Position numbers and translations under genes: made by a program. The notes below the pieces were generated by a model. The model saw only the letters and a program-made list of their open reading frames with translations, made no database searches and was not told where the DNA came from. A stretch of DNA of 32,616 bases from JAVBOD01 sp031551045 (GTDB lineage: Bacteria > Bacteroidota > Bacteroidia > Bacteroidales > UBA932), in contig JAVBOD010000030.1 in assembly GCA_031551045.1 (NCBI GenBank), positions 1-32,616 of the forward strand, given 5' to 3'. This document shows positions 31,198 through 32,616 of this stretch, in pieces. The first letter of the stretch is position 1; every line of letters starts with the position of its first letter.

Positions 31198-32616
31198 TTA
31201 TATCGCTTTCAAAAACTTCACCAGCGCATCGCGGTCTTCCTTAGACATGGCGCGGAATTTTTCCTTGCTATATTTTGCATCGCCGCCGTGCCAGAGAATG
31301 GCTTCTTCGTAGTTGCGGGCGCGGAGGTCGTGCAACATATCGGTGTGCCCCGAAGTTATCGACATCAGTCCGCGTCCCCACAGCGGAGTGGTACGGCATA
31401 CACGGGCGCGCCCCGGCTCTTTCATATCGAGGTCGTGGCGTAGCAAATCGGAGTACGGATAAATGGTTTGATTTGAGAGCGCCGGCATCGGTTTGTAGTT
31501 AGAACGTGTTTTCCACGAGGGTTTGTGACACGCGATGCATCCGGCTTCGGCAAACAGTTTTTTGCCGCGCTGCACTGTCGGGTCGTCGAGGTTACGGGCG
31601 GCAGGTACCGCCAATCCGCGGTGCCACACCATAAAGGATTCGTAATCGTCCATGCTCATTTCGGGCTTCAGTTTTCTCGACATCAATGTATCGACAATCT
31701 GTTGTTCGGTCAGGCCGGCATATAATTTTTTCACATCGGCGTCTTTCGACATTTCTACGGCATACCTTTGAGTAATATAGTTGTACGTCCGGTTTTCGCG
31801 TGTTACGTTGGTGATATTCCACAGTGCGTTGGAACCCGGCCCGTTTTCAATCGAACCGCGTGTACAAAGGTAGGTAAATCGCCCCGGATGTTTGCCGGGG
31901 TCGTACCGGTTGCCGCCGGTGGCATCGTCGTCGATGTCGGCGCCAATGATGCCGGCACAATACCCGCGTGTTTGCTGATATGCGTACTCGGCCCGCAAGT
32001 CGTCGTCCGAAATAGCATCTAATAATCCCGTTCCGTAAATCCCGATAGTTGCTTCGAGGCAAGCGGCGTGTTTACTCATATCGAAATCGTTGAATAAGAT
32101 AGCGCTTTGGGCAATGCTTACCGTCGGGTAAATCAAGCTGTAGGAACTTCCGTCAACATATTTATTTTGCGTTTCGGGGTCGATGTATTCATGCCATGTT
32201 ATAGTAATTCCCGATTCGTCGATAGGCGCTTTGAACGGCGCTACGGCGCGTGTTTGCGTCATGCCGGTAAAAAAGGTGGAAGCCAGCGGCAAGCCTTCTT
32301 TTGTCGGGTCGTAAATCATCAACAAATAACCATTGCGGCTGTCGTTCGAATCGTATTTATCAACGCGCTTGCTGCGCCCTCCATAGCTGGGGTGGCAGGC
32401 AATGCACGATTTGCGGATATATGCCGGGCCGAGGCCGGAATATCCCATGCCTTCTTCGGAAACAAAACTTTTCCCAAAAATCTGCTCGCCGCGCATGAAT
32501 TGTCTGTAGAGCGTAGCGTCTTCCTCGACGAAAGGCATCGGTTGGCGATAGGCGCGCGAAGTAATATCGAACGTCGTGCCGTTTTTCCCGCCGGCATACC
32601 ATTCTTCACTCAATTC
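31198..32616 (-). CDS. Di-haem c-type cytochrome, DUF1111-like thiol oxidoreductase family, 5' end beyond window
   Basis: The open frame runs off the right edge; the first in-window codons read ELSEEWYAGG and the N-terminus with any signal peptide is missing. Two CXXCH haem motifs are present: CIACH in SCIACHPSYGG (32392-32406) and CIACH in GCIACHKPSW (31525-31539). The order and spacing, the LSxEWYAGG start and the C-terminal EEAILWHGG and RDALVKFL elements match DUF1111 proteins, which are annotated as di-haem oxidoreductases or peroxidase-like. The natural electron partner is unknown. Haem attachment must occur in the periplasm, and the next gene on the strand is the CcsBA-type haem lyase, which strongly suggests a functional pair. 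The shorter start predicted at a TTG near 32613 is only an artefact of the edge. Confidence 0.88.
   Translation of the reverse strand, partial: ELSEEWYAGGKNGTTFDITSRAYRQPMPFVEEDATLYRQFMRGEQIFGKSFVSEEGMGYSGLGPAYIRKSCIACHPSYGGRSKRVDKYDSNDSRNGYLLMIYDPTKEGLPLASTFFTGMTQTRAVAPFKAPIDESGITITWHEYIDPETQNKYVDGSSYSLIYPTVSIAQSAILFNDFDMSKHAACLEATIGIYGTGLLDAISDDDLRAEYAYQQTRGYCAGIIGADIDDDATGGNRYDPGKHPGRFTYLCTRGSIENGPGSNALWNITNVTRENRTYNYITQRYAVEMSKDADVKKLYAGLTEQQIVDTLMSRKLKPEMSMDDYESFMVWHRGLAVPAARNLDDPTVQRGKKLFAEAGCIACHKPSWKTRSNYKPMPALSNQTIYPYSDLLRHDLDMKEPGRARVCRTTPLWGRGLMSITSGHTDMLHDLRARNYEEAILWHGGDAKYSKEKFRAMSKEDRDALVKFLKAI

Overview
The window looks like a chromosomal segment of an anaerobic or microaerobic member of the Bacteroidetes, most likely order Bacteroidales. 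The evidence is the gene content (cytochrome bd oxidase, RecA, an L-fucose operon, TonB-dependent receptor, Omp85-type barrel, lipoproteins with acidic export signals, mini CcsBA) and the promoters. Many genes are preceded by the Bacteroidetes -7 box TAnnTTTG and almost none by a Shine-Dalgarno sequence. Genus cannot be fixed from the sequence alone. There is no phage, integrase, complete insertion sequence, CRISPR array, rRNA or tRNA gene that I can support.

Layout. 1-2549 (minus strand): a four-gene cluster of two DRTGG-domain proteins, an RsbW-like HATPase and a divergent [FeFe]-hydrogenase-like protein that keeps the four H-cluster cysteines but lacks residues used for proton transfer. 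This looks like a hydrogen/redox-sensing module and probably continues to the left. 2646-6092 (plus): a secreted gamma-glutamyltransferase, then HydG, the radical-SAM enzyme that makes the CO/CN ligands of the H-cluster. 6171-9285: a membrane-anchored 5'-nucleotidase-like phosphoesterase and two small lipoproteins. 9439-12276: a TonB-dependent receptor, facing guanylate kinase across a perfect 24-bp inverted-repeat terminator. 13156-15981: cydAB. 16055-19066: a small membrane protein and two outer-membrane beta-barrel proteins. 19501-23373: fucP-fucI-fucA, with no fuculokinase. 23555-24595 (minus): recA. 24818-25918: mannose-1-phosphate guanylyltransferase. 26093-26992 (minus): TraB/GumN-like protein. 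27086-29913: threonine aldolase and a membrane MutS-like ATPase. 29935-32616 (minus): a di-haem c-type cytochrome (DUF1111-like, cut by the window edge) followed by a short CcsB-CcsA fusion that would mature it.

The genes connect in a few places. HydG would serve the hydrogenase-like protein, CcsBA the di-haem cytochrome, and the Fuc proteins form a partial catabolic route. The most unusual feature is the behaviour of dispersed palindromic repeats. A G/C-rich repeat (CCCCCnnCCCCCAAAGGGGG type) occurs five times, twice as an inward-facing pair. One pair sits across the cydA/cydB junction and actually encodes the last eight residues of CydA and part of a new N-terminus of CydB. The other pair appears to have inserted into a TTGTTCAAAAA terminator hairpin. 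A second repeat family (GTCATTGCGAnCGAAG type) occupies three other intergenic gaps.
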